DNA of 64,000 bases from Manis javanica (GCF_040802235.1 NC_133167.1:82995001-83059000), one strand, 5' to 3'; positions 27,067 to 38,145 are shown, numbered from the stretch's first letter. Notes: generated by a model not told the origin, from the letters alone. A program made the numbers and translations.

Positions 27067-28248
27067 GGTGATAGAGAGAGTTTGCAGAGCTGGTACAAGT
27101 GACCGCTGGGAGAGCTTTCCTTCTTGTTGGTTTGTGGCCTTCCTCTCCTGGGAGAATAGCGATCTCTAGTGGCTTGTGCTGGGCAGCTGTGTGCAGACAG
27201 GGCTTCTGCTTCCTGCCCGGTTGCTATGGGGTTTATCTTCGCTGTTGCTGTGGGCGTGGCCTGGCTGGGGCTGCTTCTCCAAAATGGTGGAGCCCCGTTG
27301 GAGGGGGAGCAGCCAAGAGGCTATTTATCTCCGTAAGGGGCCTCTGTGCTTCCTGCTGCCCAGGGGGTTAGAGTGCCCAGAGATCCCCAGATTCCCTGCC
27401 TCTGGTCTATGTGACCTGTCCTGCCCCTTTAAGACTTCCAAAAAGCACCCTCCAAACCAAAACAACAACAGCAACAATGAGAGAGGGAACAGAAAAAAAA
27501 AAAAAAAAAAGGAAAAAACACGCGATTTTTTTTTTTGTACTCAGGCGCCGGTCCCAGGCACCCACTCACTGGTCCTGCTGCCCTGTCTCCCTAGCACCAG
27601 TGTCCCTGTCCCTTCAAGGCTTCCAAAAAGCACCCACCCACGAGTTCCGCAGGGAAAAACGCGCGATATTTTTTGTCCTCAGGCGCCGGTCCCAGGCACC
27701 CGCTCACCAGTCCTGCCACCCTGCCTTTCTAGCACCGGGGTCCCTGTCCCTTTAAGGCTTCCAAAAAGCATTCGCCAAAAAGAGAAAAAAAAAGGGGAAA
27801 AACGTGCGATTTCCTCCGTCCTCAGGTGCCGGTCTCAGGCACCTGCCCACCGGTCCCGCAGGGAAAAACGCGGGATATTCTTTGTCCTCAGGCGCTGGTC
27901 CCAGGCACCCGCTCACCGGTCCCACCACCCTGCCTCCCTAGCAACAGGGGCCCTGTCACTTTAAGGCTTCCAAAAAGCACTTGCCAAAAAAAAAACCGCT
28001 GCGGTTTCTTTCCACCTGCAGGTTGCCGGGGGGGAGGGGCGCTCGGGTCCCGCCGGGCTGGGGCTTGTATCTTACCCCCTTCGCAAGGCGCTGGGTTCTT
28101 GCAGGTGTGGATGTGGTCTGGATGTTGTCCTGTGTCCTCTGGTCTCTATTTTAAGAAGATTTTTCTTTGTTATATTTTCATAGCTCTATGTGTTTTGGGG
28201 AGGAGATTTCCACTGCTCTACTCATGCCACCATCCTGGCTCCGCCCCC
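27067..28248 (-). promoter_or_regulatory. LINE-1 5' UTR / internal promoter
   Basis: About 1.18 kb of GC-rich sequence lies upstream of ORF1. The L1 internal RNA polymerase II promoter normally lies here, and a YY1-like CAGGATGG sits within the first 20 bp at the 28.2-kb end. The middle part (27415-27990) consists of imperfect repeats. Open frames across it on the plus strand are by-products of the repeats. Confidence 0.8.
27415..27992. repeat. Imperfect tandem repeats in the L1 5' UTR
   Basis: Four occurrences of a CCTTTAAGGCTTCCAAAAAGCA-type block start near 27420, 27608, 27745 and 27956. Between them are repeats of a 'CTCAGGCGCCGGTCCCAGGCACCC'-type block and of GGGAAAAACGCGCGAT. Unit spacing is irregular (about 135-210 bp). 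Repeated promoter monomers are known in some L1 lineages (for example mouse). That these units act as promoter monomers here is inference. Confidence 0.8.
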
Positions 28249-30019
28249 CTAATCTCTATATTTTTAAAATATAAAAAAAGTTTAATATTCTAATTAATCC
28301 TAGAAAGTATTAATTCCAGAAGATATGGAAAGTTAAATTAACACATTTTTTGAGAGAAATTCTCAGGGTGTGCTTGCTAAATTGAAATTTACTCCCACAT
28401 AATATATTTTGATAATAGCACATGCAAATAACCAGAGTATCTGTTACATCTTGCTCATTTGGAAACATATGGAATACAAATATCATATGAGGTCTCTCTC
28501 CCCCTTGAAATCTAAATGATGTTTGCTCAAATCTCTATTCCAGAGTCTTGATCATTCTTTTTCTGTTTGCCCTGTTAGTATGATCCCAAGACAAAACACA
28601 AAACCCTTTCACAAAATGTCAAAGTAAATGAAAATTTTTATATGATTGAGATAGGTCACAAAAATTACTGCCATGAATTAGAACAATGTAAATTCATACA
28701 TTAAACATTATTTTTCTTGGAAGGCCTTTTAAGGCATATCACCGGTGGGAGTCTCTCATTGTCCTGTGACCTCATATAATTGTTTGTTGTCCTTGCTTTT
28801 CTTTCTCCTCTTTTTTTTTCACATGGATGGTAAACCGTCTCCCTTTGCTGCTCATACCCATGATTTTAAGACCTCAACCTTGCACCTGATGGTTCTCAAC
28901 CCTGACTGTTTACAATAGCCACTGGACCTGGCCCCGGAGCTTTTGATGTGTCTCAGATGAAACCCAGGCATGGATATTTTTAAAATGCTCTTCAGATAAT
29001 TCTTGAATTCAAGAGAATAATCAAGTCATTCTTCCAGATATTTCTCTTTCTATATCTAATCTTCTAAGTATAAGTTTGTATTGTTCTTTCTATATCAACA
29101 CTGACCTTCTTACTAAGAGAACTTCTAGAGCTCGATGATAAGAAAATAAAACTTACAACTTCTTATATGATCACATCTTTACAATCTGAAGGCACATAGC
29201 TCTTCTCACATTTATTTGAAGGCAGTCACAATTATTATTCTATCTTTTGGATTTTTATGCCAATTTTTGGTAATATGAATTCTGAAAATTTCTTGAATCT
29301 TTCTTATGTGTTATCCATGTGCACAATCTAATTGTTTGACTGACTTTTCCACTTGTTTTGTTTTTAGTTTTGTATCAACTTCAGCTGTGTAGAAATCTGA
29401 TACCGGGTCAATTATGTGAGCTGTAATAATTCTTTACATTGCAATGACCATGGAGTAATTCCCATCTTTAAACACCATGCTTTGAATAATTTAATAAACA
29501 GTTCAGAGATTTTAAAAAATCATTGTCATGCTGCTTGTTGTCACTTAAGTCTGTAATTACAGCTTTAATCTCATTTTCTTGTGAAATCTTGTGAAACTAC
29601 TTATTAGAGAGGATAAAATAGAGGCACTTAAAGTGATTGTGGATGAATGTTTGGAAAAATATATGGGTTGGATGTGTCATACATAACATGTAGGAAGAAT
29701 TATATAACCAAAATGATCAGTTTTTCACAGAGAGAAGGCATAACCTGGCAAATGAAAGTCCTCAGAATTTTCTTACTAGTCTTGCCTGTTGATTGAGAGT
29801 CTGGGATGTTCTATGAAGCTAGGAAGTAAATGATAACTAGTAGCATGTTACTGGTAATTGCCAATATTTGGATCTGGCTGTGAAAGAATAAAAAAAAAAT
29901 GACTTGGCAGCAGAAGCTAAATGAACTTGACATAGTACAGGCAATTTCAAGCGAAAATTTGTGAAAATTTATTGAATTTGTTGGTTTAGGATAAATTCTC
30001 TTAAATATCTGTTGAATAA
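28249..30019. other. AT-rich intergenic DNA with a MER5-type relic
   Basis: No gene was seen. At about 28885-29015 there is a hAT-derived MER5-like fragment ('gatggttctcaaccctgac' near its left end and a 'caggcatggatatttttaaaatgctc' segment further on). The rest is unclassified AT-rich DNA up to an abrupt boundary with the CpG-rich block. Confidence 0.55.
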
Positions 30020-30574
30020 AAGAATATTAGTGTTCATCTGGCTCAGACAGGCGGCACTCACCGCGCGGGGGGCCCCGCGGGACGGGGGCCAACGGGTCGC
30101 GGGGAACGAACAGACCAGCCCACGCGCCCACCGGCCCAAGCTGAGGGGTCGCGGGCGGAGCCGAGAGGGGGCGACCGAGTGGAATCCCGCGCCGCCCTGG
30201 CCGCGCGCGGAGATCGCGAGAAGCGAAGCGGCGGGCTCCCAGGCTCCCCGAGCGCTGGGCCCCGCGCCTCAGTAGTAGCACAGTGCCGCCGCCGCCGCCT
30301 GCACGCGGGACCACGGCTGGCAGCCACAGCGCCGCGCGGTCGAGGGCCTCAGACACGCGAAGGCGCCCGGAAAGCACAAGCGGTCCCAAGTTGGCCAGCC
30401 GGAATGTGAAGAAAAACATTGCCCTGCCCGGCCTCCGTCCCGACCCCACCCAGCCGCGCTCCCACTGGCTGCCTGCCCCGCAACGCCGCGGGATCATTGG
30501 CCGCGGGGTCCGTCAGTCAGGGGCGGGCCGGTGCCGCGGCGAAGGCAGCCATTGGGCGCTCGCGGAGAAACGTT

Positions 30575-30613
30575 AAGTACCGTTAGTACCGTTGCTACCG
30601 TTGCTACCGTTGC
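30575..30613. repeat. Short 9-bp tandem repeat
   Basis: Four to five copies of a 9-bp unit of the form GTACCGTTA / GCTACCGTT lie inside the CpG-rich block, just downstream of two ATTGG boxes (30495 and 30551 region). This may be a small expansion in a promoter-like segment. No function is claimed. Confidence 0.75.
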
Positions 30614-30884
30614 GAGTGCCGGCGGGAGAGAGCGCTCCCGCGGCACCCTGCGTGCTTCGGTCCGTCGACCCTGCCCGCCGTCCCGTCTGCGCAGCGGAAC
30701 CGGCGGAGACCAGATGTTGATGGACCCGCGAAGTTCTGGGCTCTCGGTGTGCTCGGCTGCGCCTTCCTCCAGATACCCGTGCGCTGGCGGCACCGACCTC
30801 GCCCCCAGCCTCGGATCGCCTCCTCGCGCCCGCTGGGCTCCCGGTGCCGTAGTTGTCCCTACTCGGCTTTCCCGCAGCAGGCGG

Positions 30885-31216
30885 AGGGCCAAAGCGGTCC
30901 AGGTGAGGGAGATCGACCCGGACTTCAGGCCGCTGGCCCGTCAGGACTTCAGCCAGTCGAGCTCTGCCACCTCTAGCCGGTGCCATCGGGCGGCTCGACC
31001 GGGAACCCCGATACCGCGCGGGACTGCTTTCGGCCTCGGCGGCCGCTGAGGGCAGCCGCGCAACACGTGGGGCAACCTGTCCCACGCCGACCGCATCGCT
31101 AAGGCCGTCGAGAGCTCGGCGGAGAAGCGGCTCCCGCTGCTGATCTGCGGTGGAGGGTCCAGAGCGGGACCCACGTCAGGGATGAGGGCGACAGCGACGG
31201 CCCTGCGCGCTGGAAG
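30885..31216 (+). pseudogene. FOXO1: Decayed FOXO1 exon 1 copy
   Basis: FOXO1 is a forkhead transcription factor controlled by insulin/AKT signalling. The frame from 30885 reads A-K-A-V-Q-V-R-E-I-D-P-D-F after a mutated start (AGG in place of ATG at 30885-30887). It then gives a FSQSSSATSS segment, both characteristic of the FOXO1 N-terminus. After a deletion of most of the alanine/proline-rich part it continues with NTWGNLSHADRIAKAVES and then SAEKRLPL (about 31058-31140), the start of the forkhead domain, followed by frameshifts. The end TGGAAG|GTAGGT (31216/31217) coincides with the known exon boundary of FOXO genes within the forkhead domain. Because an intron donor is kept, this looks like a genomic duplication and not an mRNA retrocopy. 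No forkhead helix 3 and no second exon were seen. Confidence 0.75.
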
Positions 31217-31951
31217 GTAGGTGGCCGTGGTGCGCGGCCGGACCCGGACGGGGCGCGGGGAACCTGCCCCCGCCTGAGGTCGCGGTGGAGCCGGTCAGGG
31301 GGCGGCCGTGCAAGTGGCTCGGCGGGCAGCGGGTGGCTCGGGGGGCTGGGAAGCGGCCGACGCAAGTGGTGGGCTCGCGGGGCCCGGCCGGGGTCGGGAG
31401 TCGGCGCGCCCCGCCGGAGGGGCTCCCCGGGAAGGGAGGGAGCGGAGCGGGTGTTGCCGGTGCGGACGCCCGACCGGCCGGCGAAGTTCGCCGGGACAGG
31501 AGTGTAGGGGCTCGCCGGAGCCGCTGCTGGTCAGTCCGGGCCCAGCTGGTGAGCGCGGCTGCTCTCCGCCCCGCTGCGCGCGTCCGCCCGGCCTGGAGCT
31601 GCGGCGCCGCCCTGCTCCCGCCGCCCGGGATGGGGCCGCAGGCGGAGGGGCCGGGCCGGGCCGCGCAGACGGGGAGGCCGCGGGCGTTTGCGTTTTGTGG
31701 ATTTATCCGGCGGAGGCCTCGAGGGCAAGGTCCGGGCTAGCCGAAATTCAAGTGTGCCCCGCCCGGAGGAAGCGCCTTTAAAATTAAAAAATGTTTCATG
31801 AGGTGTCTCTCGTGTTTTTTACTTGGGAGTGAAGTTTCTTTCCTTTGGTCTGGGAACTGTCAGTCCATTTTCTTGTATTTAAAAGTTTGTATCTTTCTGT
31901 CATTTCGGTTTGTAATCTGCAGCTGAGTAATTTATAACTAGCCACAGAGAT

Positions 31952-32428
31952 TCTGAGACAGGGACCGTGGGTGTAGTCAGTGTAGCGTGAGGGCCTCTGG
32001 AAAAAGACCCCTACCAAAACTCCCTATTAAACAATTAAGCAAAATCAGAGTCATGTTAATTCTCCAAAGTAAAATATCAAACTAGGAGTATAAGCACTCT
32101 TTAGTGAAGATTAGTTGAAACTAAGAAGCCAGGAGTAAGTTGACCTGGAAGGTTTGAACATCCCCCAAATAAGAAAATACCATACCTCAGCATGGCCCAT
32201 GTGTTCATTGTGTCAATTAAATGAGGCTATTGTAAAATTTACTTTAGCCTGCTCAAAGGCCCAGTTTATCTTTAACTTTGCCCAGATGCTGCTTTTCCTC
32301 CTCCAGCCCCTAATCAAGTAATACATAACCTGGGCGATTAATATGGCAAGTAAACCGAGTCACAAGCAACACAGTGAAAGGCAGGAAGGATCCCATCTTA
32401 AAGATAAGATTGCATTTTAACACCCAGG
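31952..32428 (+). repeat. LTR (U3) fragment, family shared with 46.7-48.2 kb
   Basis: The segment begins TGAGACAGGGACCGTGG and continues through 'gtgagggcctctgg'. It ends with 'cccatcttaaagataagattgcatttt'. The same order occurs inverted at 47165-47668 and partly at 47984-48176. By comparison with the fuller copy at 46.7-47.7 kb it is the U3 part of an LTR, cut off by the L1 insertion that follows. The spacer between the CpG block and this start (31746-31951) shows nothing recognisable. Confidence 0.65.
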
Positions 32429-32441
32429 AAGAAGTAAGATT

Positions 32442-32607
32442 CTTTGTTATTATTATTGTTAAGGTGTTACTGATATACAGCGCTATGAAGGTTTCACATG
32501 AAAACCAATGTGGTTAATACATTCACCCATGTTATCGAGTCCCCCCCATACCCCTTTGCAGTCACTGTCCATCAGTGAAGTAAGATGCCACAGATTCACT
32601 ATTTGCC
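32442..32607 (-). mobile_element. Short 5'-truncated LINE-1 with 13-bp duplication
   Basis: The L1 3' UTR tail is on the minus strand, with the poly-A complement at about 32442-32460. It is flanked by a perfect direct repeat AAGAAGTAAGATT at 32429-32441 and 32608-32620. It inserted into the LTR fragment to its left or its immediate flank. Confidence 0.85.
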
Positions 32608-32620
32608 AAGAAGTAAGATT

Positions 32621-34112
32621 ATTTATTTATTTACGTATTTTATTAAGGTATTATTGATATACACTCCTATGAAGGTTTCACATGAAAATCAATGTGGTTA
32701 CTACATTCACCCCTGTTATCGTGTCCCCACCCATACCCCATTGCAGTCACTGCCCATCAGTGTAGTAAGATGCCAGAGTCACTGTTTGCCTTCTCTGTGC
32801 TACACTGTCTAGCCCCCGGCTACCCCCCCCTACCATCTGTGCCAATCAAAATTCCCCTGAATCTCCTTCTCCCTCTCTCCCCACCGGCCCTCCCTCACCC
32901 CTCCCCTTTGGTAACCACCAGTCCCTTCTTGAAGTCTGAGTCTGTTGCTGTTTTGTACCTTCAGTTTTCCTTCGTTGTTATACACCACAAATGAGTGAAA
33001 TCATTTGGTACTTGTCTTTCTTCGCCTGGCTTATTTCACGGAGCATAATATCCTCCAGTTCCATCCATATTGTTGCAAATGGTAGAATTTGTTTCTTTCT
33101 TCTGGCTGAGTTGTATTCGATTGTGTATATATACCACATCTTCTTTAGCCATTCATCTACTGATGGGCACTTAAATTGCTTCTGTATCTTAGCTATCGTA
33201 AACAGTGCTGCAATATACATAGGGGTGGGTATGTCTTTTTGAGTCCGAGAAATTACATTCTTGGGGTAAATTCCTAGGAGTGGAACACCGGGGTCAAATG
33301 GTATTTCTATTTTTCGTTTTTTGAGGAACTTCCATATTGCTTTCCACAATGGTCGAATTAACTTACATGCCAGCCAGCAAGTGTAGGAGGGTTCCCCTTT
33401 CTCCACATCCTCGCAAACATTTGTTCTTAGTCTTTTCGATACTGGCCATCCTAGCTGGTGTGAGGTGATATCTCATTGTGGTTTTTATTTGCATTTCCCT
33501 GATAATTAGTGATGTGGAGTATGTTTTCATGTGCCTGTTGGCCATCTGAATTTCTTCTTTGGAGAATTATCTGTTTATATCCTCGGCCCATTTTTTTAAT
33601 CGGGTTATTTGCTCTTTGGGTGTTGAGACTTGTGAGTTCTTTATATATTTTGGATGTTTACCCGTTGTCGAATGTGTCGTTTACAAATATATACTCCAAT
33701 ACTGTAGGATGCCTTTTTGTTCTGTTGATGGTGTCCTTTGCTGTACAGCAGCTTTTAAGTTTGATGTAGTCCCATCAGTTCATTTTTGCTTTTGTTTCCC
33801 TTGCTCGAGGAGATGCATTCAGAAAAGAGGTGCTCATGCTGATATTCAGGGGATTTTTGCCTATGTTGTCTTCTAAGAGTTCTGTAGTTTCATGACTTAC
33901 ATTCAGGTCTTTGATCCATTTCAAGTTTACTTTTGTGTATGGGGATAGACAATAATCCAGTTTCGTTCTCTTGCACGTAGCTGTCCAATATGCAAACACC
34001 AGCTATTGAAGAGGCTGTCATTTCCCCATTGTCTGTCCATGGCTCCTTTATCATGTATGAATTGACCATATATATGCTTGGATGTATATCTGGGCTCTCC
34101 AGTCTGTTCCAT
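32621..34112 (-). mobile_element. 5'-truncated LINE-1 (3' UTR and ORF2 C-terminal half), degraded
   Basis: On the minus strand the 3' UTR (32640-32980) is followed by the ORF2 C-terminal region (32990-34112). The Cys-rich terminal motif region is at about 33360-33420. Several frameshifts and stops split the frame into pieces near 32978-33406, 33363-33545 and 33775-33999. It is colinear with 21.85-23.28 kb of the full-length copy but clearly more diverged, so it is older. It ends abruptly near 34112, where GC-rich unique sequence starts. Confidence 0.9.
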
Positions 34113-34927
34113 TGGCTGCAGCTACGTACGGGTCCCTGAGCCTGCAGCAGCAGCCTGGGAAGCTGCCCAAGTCTGCTGATGGAAGAGGTGCAAGAGCACC
34201 TGCCCCAGACGAGGCTCAGGATGAGCAGCAGGAGGAAGAGGAGCAGGAAGCAGACTAGGGTCCTGGGGTGCCGGGTGCCTCCTGTCCAAAGGGGAAGCTC
34301 TCCTCTGCACACAGCCAGGGTACCAGCTGGGTCGTGGGCCCGATGACAGCAGCTACAGGGCCACGCAGGTGAACAGAAGAGGCAGGTTATCCCAGGTTCC
34401 CCCCGTTATCCTGCTTCCACCCTGTCCTCACTACCCTCTGTGCTCCTGGTCCTGTGCAGAGGATCCTGTCAATCACCGTCACCCATGGGGTCCCTGTCAT
34501 GGTGAGGCGCATGAGCATCACCCACTCACAGAGGAGGAAATTGGGTCCCAGAGAGGGAGGGGAATCACCCTTGAGCCTGACAGGACTGTTCGGTGGTGGA
34601 GCAGAATCCCAGCCCAACCTGTCTTTATTACTCCCCCACACCCAACATGGCCCGAAGCTTCCCTGAGGCTGGGGAGCAGCCCACCCCTTGCGAATGGCCC
34701 CAGGCCAGAAACTTACCTGACTCTGGCCCCTAAGTTTAAATGTTGCGGGACCTGAAGAACAAGAGTCCCTTTCTGCCGGCCCTCTGGCCTGGGGGCTCCA
34801 GCTGGCAGGACAGGGTGTAGCTGCAGGACAGAGGGGCACCTGTGAGTCCCTGGAGCCACATGTCAGGGGCCCTTCTCCCAGAGCCTGCCAGCAGCTAGAA
34901 CCCACACGTGACTCCTGCCATCCTCAC
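34113..34927. other. GC-rich unique DNA, possible terminal exon
   Basis: The minus strand at about 34120-34312 codes for a short Leu-rich hydrophobic stretch (FLLLFLLLLILSLVWG) that could be a membrane segment, but no start context or splice evidence ties it to a gene. A MIR-like core is weakly visible around 34520-34560. I do not recognise a protein here. Confidence 0.35.
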
Positions 34928-35049
34928 CTCTCTTCCTCATCCAGGGTCTCCACAGCCTGGAAGAAGGATCTGAAGTGCTCCTCGGGTTCGAGGTGATGCG
35001 TCATGGCCACGTACTTGTGTATGAGCATCTCACGTACGATGGTACTTTC
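34928..35049 (-). CDS. RalGDS-like exon, end of catalytic domain
   Basis: The exon is 122 nt, opening after CTTCAG and closing at AGAG|GTGAGG. It codes for a segment containing IHKYVAMTHHLEPEEHF and then a FFQAVETLDEEE stretch. The PEEHF plus aromatic-x-AVE-x-L-x-E-x-E pattern is typical of the region near the C-terminal end of RalGDS-type RasGEF domains. It is open throughout. The assignment of the upstream half (ESTIVREML) to this family is less certain. Confidence 0.6.
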
Positions 35050-35974
35050 CTGAAGCAGAGGAAGGACAGGATGCACGCAAGGAGGGGCGTGAGGAGCGGA
35101 GCACTGGGATGGTCCCTTATCTTTGCTCAAGTGGGAACCCGCCTTCCCTCTGATGCTATCCAGCCCTGCCTGTTTCCACTGTTGGGTCTCTAGCTCCTCC
35201 TCCAGGAAGGCGGTCTTGATGCCACCCCCATCCCCCACCCGACAAAGCCTTGAGTGTCCTCAGCTCTGGGCGTGCTAACTTTCTCAAGACATGTCAGACT
35301 CAGGGGTTGGGCCGGACAGGGTCCTGCCCAGGGGCTCTGCACCCCCCACCCCCACTTTCTGTGGTGGGGTGTTACAGTAGCTCAACTCTGTCTTTCTCAT
35401 CCTGTCACCCTGGAAGGCACCAAGGCAGCCAAAGTGCATCAGAAACAGCCCCCTGCACCCAGAACGAGGCCCAAACCTCCCCACCCTTTCTCAAGTTGGA
35501 GGACCACTGGGGCCCTCCAGGTGACAGGCCTGCCAGAAACAGCACCCAGACCTAGGCCAGGAGGAGGAGGTACTGGACTGGGGAGCTGAGGCCAAGCTTC
35601 CCATGCAACTCTCTCTGATGACTCTGTGATGACACGGAGACTGAGGCCTCAGGCAGGAAGGCATGGGCAGCCCCTTCCTGTACTTCCTGCCTTGAAGGAG
35701 CAACATCCCTCCCCGTGGGCATGGCCTGATGGAGAGGCCATCCTGCTCAGAGGCTGCAGACTGTAGCCCTCAGCCCCACCTGCCCTGGGGCCAGGAGCTG
35801 CGCTTAAGGGAGGGTGGGGTCCTTCTGTCTGCCCTCTCCAAGGAGCCCAGCCCCTGGGGTGGAGGGGAGACTCCCAAGAGGCAAGTGGCCTGGTGCTGAG
35901 AGCTCCGGCTCACTAGGGTCTCTCTCTTCTTCAAAGCTCACCATCCTGCACACCCTGTGCCCCTCTGGGCTCAC
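35050..35974. other. Intronic GC-rich DNA
   Basis: This lies between two candidate RalGDS-like exons. Open frames on both strands (for example 35250-35589) are composition-driven and show no recognised domain. Confidence 0.45.
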
Positions 35975-36056
35975 TGACATCATTGTGTTCCAGGGGTTTC
36001 TCTAGGACGAGCAGGCCAGCCATGAACAATCCATAGAAGGGGACCATGCTGTGCCA
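35975..36056 (-). CDS. Candidate RalGDS-like exon
   Basis: After a CACCCCAG acceptor the minus strand reads a segment containing MVPFYGLFMAGLLVLEKPLE. It then reaches a GTGAGC donor, about 82 nt in all. The VP-x-x-G-x-F-x-x-x-L-x-x-L pattern is the counterpart of a conserved RasGEF helix in this family, but the match is weak. It could be a diverged or decayed exon. Confidence 0.4.
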
Positions 36057-38145
36057 CTGGGGTGGGGAGGTGCCCTGTCTACCTCAGGGGCGCCCGTAGA
36101 GCCTCCACTGAACCCCTCACTCGCAGCCCCTAGCTCCCCTTGGACCACCCCTGCTTCCTTCCACACCCTCCCTTCACCCTGCTCTCCCCTCCTGTCCCTC
36201 CCAGGGCTGGCTTTTGGCCAATCCCAAGACCTGTGGTCCCTGCACCCATCCTCCAACTTCTCTCTATACCCAGCTGCTCTCTCCCTCCTGGTCACCCCAG
36301 TGCTGGCAGTTCAGGGCTGGTGGCGCCAGCAGCAAGTGCAGGGTCGCCCCCACTGCCATGACCCTGGCCAGGCCACTCTCACCTCCTGCCTATCCTCAGA
36401 TCCCCGGAGGAAACGATGCTGTTGCATCACCATGGAGGTCGCCTCCTGCAAGGTCCGGGACACTCAGGTGCTCATGCTCCCCTCCCACATGGCCTCCCAC
36501 AAACCAGACCTTCGTTGGTGGATGCCTCGCCCGAGTCCCCTGGTACTGTGCTGTTCCCACCTCCAGCAGGCTCTCAGCTGAGGGTGAATGCAGCTCCAGC
36601 ACACACTCATACTCATGGGTGTCCTTGGGCCGCGGCCGGCCTCCCTGAGAGGCTTCCTCACTTGCAGAGGATCAGGGGAGTTCCGTCTGCCTCCCAGGGT
36701 GCCCTGAGCACTCACTGTCACCTGGCTATCACCACGGCTCCCCTCACATGACCAGGTGGGATGGGCACAAAGCTAAAGGCCATCTTGTGCTCCCTGGACC
36801 TTGCTCACCTGGGAGTCCCGCACCCCAGGGTGACAACCTTCCATGACCAGATGAGGAGCCTGAGGCCTCAGAGGGGTAGTGATGGGCTAAGGGGGCCCTA
36901 GGGAGGGGCCGACCTTGCTCAGCCATAGGCCCCACCCCTGCTGCCAGCCCAGTACCAGCCCTGACCAGGAGCCTGTCTTCTGGGTCCTCACTGGATGTCA
37001 GGCCCCCAGTCAAGTGGAGCCAGGGAGGGAGACAAACAGGACACCTTGGGGGCCGGGCGGAGCCTACTTCTCCCATCAGCTGTCCCCTCTCACCATGCAC
37101 ACCTCGAGTCAGCCCCTAGGCTGGGCCACAGCACTGCAGAGGGCTTGCCCCAAGGATCCCCTCCCTCCAGACCTCTAGCCTCCATTTACCTTGAGGAGCT
37201 ACTTCTGGTTAAGCCACTTCTCCTCTATTAGCCTCTTATGCATCCTGGAGCTCTTCCGAAGGGGAGGAGAGAGGAGGGAGACATGTGGCCAACATGTGGA
37301 GGCTTTGGGGGTGTTGGACCCCTTTTCCACTAGCCTGCATGAGGCTTTCCACCATGGCTCTTAGCCCTGGGGAATCTGAGGCCTGCAGTTCTCCTGGGGG
37401 CGGATTTACTTTGGGACAGGTGGCTGTCCTTTGGGCAGGGACCTCCTGCTGCAGAACACATGCTGAACATCTCCCATTGGCTTCAACCCACACCTGACGA
37501 AGAAACCCGATTCCTGAGGGGGAACCGCTGGCCTAACCCACGGGAGCTCTGAGAGCCCACCATCCTGTAAGCCCCTGTCCCCAGGGTCTGCCGCCTCTCA
37601 GGAGCCCCAGCAGACTGAGAGGACACTGCCAGACCTAGGGGTGGTGTCTCTGGTCCACTCAGGTGATCTGGTCCCCTCAGGTGACCTGGTCCCAGTGACA
37701 GGACTACCTACCAGGAAACATGTCCCCAGGTGCATTGCAGACGACTCACAGCAGGGCTCTGCAGGGCCAAAAGAATGGCGTGGAGGGACGCAAAATTCTC
37801 GAGGTCCAGACACTCCTGGGACGGAAGACAGAGCTGAGAATGTGGCCTGCTTCTGACCCCCTATGAACTCCTGTCCTTAAGGAGGCAGACATCCAGGGAG
37901 CCCAGCACACCCAGGACCTGTTGAGCAGCCCTCCTGGGTGGAGGACTGTATCTCAACCCAAGGAAGGGGCCAGGGATGGCTGTCCCACCCCCAGGGCCTG
38001 CGAGTCCAGGTCAGCACGCCCCTGGCAGGAGGGGCCCAGGGACCGGGCAGGGTCAGACTGTAGTCCTCCATCCTGAGAGTTGGCCAAGGAGGGGAGAAGG
38101 TCCCAACATGCCAGGATGGACCCTGGGTGCTGTTCTATGGCACAC
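36057..38145. other. Presumed intron(s), expected RasGEF exons not found
   Basis: About 2.1 kb of GC-rich sequence. A RalGDS-type gene should have several core RasGEF exons here, carrying the conserved 'NFSSLYAILSAL'-like motif, but I could not find that motif on the minus strand. A short direct repeat, GGTGATCTGGTCCCCTCA then GGTGACCTGGTCCCAGTG, lies at about 37664-37700. Confidence 0.45.

Larger units (their letters stand above)
21812..28248 (-). mobile_element. Full-length LINE-1, nearly intact
   Basis: The element is complete. It has a GC-rich 5' UTR with internal repeats (27067-28248), ORF1 (27066-26176), a ~168-bp spacer, ORF2 (26007-22165), a 3' UTR, and a poly-A tail seen as the poly-T run near 21812-21824. 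The 5' end begins with GGGGGCGGAGCCAGGATGG on the minus strand, the usual kind of L1 start with a YY1-like CAGGATGG. Each ORF has exactly one in-frame stop and no frameshift was seen, so it is young. No convincing target-site duplication was found, partly because both flanks are AT-rich. Confidence 0.92.
30040..31745 (+). other. CpG island-like block with sharp edges
   Basis: The sequence switches from AT-rich to very GC- and CpG-rich near 30040 and back near 31745. Such blocks usually mark promoters and first exons. Here the block carries a decayed FOXO1 first-exon copy (next entry), so it probably is a copied promoter-exon 1-intron 1 segment. Long open frames on all six frames reflect base composition only. 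Confidence 0.75.

Noticed and set aside
19986-28248. One single event: L1 3' transduction carrying the env-LTR copy
   Set aside because: Tempting because both are on the same strand and adjacent, but the L1 has its own poly-A near 21.81 kb and no matching duplication was found at 28249 and left of 19986. Two separate insertions are simpler.
22100-28270. Target-site duplication of the full-length L1
   Set aside because: Candidate matches between the AT-rich flanks near 21800 and 28250 are short and could be chance.
27176-28293. Long plus-strand open frames with repeated 'RRSQAP'-type units
   Set aside because: They arise from GC-rich repeats of the L1 5' UTR read in antisense. No start context or homology was seen.
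30027-31781. Several 100-170 residue open frames on both strands
   Set aside because: CpG-rich DNA has few stop codons. The frames overlap each other and only the FOXO1-like frame has recognisable content.
34120-34312. Small membrane protein with a Leu-rich segment
   Set aside because: No signal for a start, splice site or conservation. Hydrophobic runs of Leu are common by chance in GC-rich DNA.
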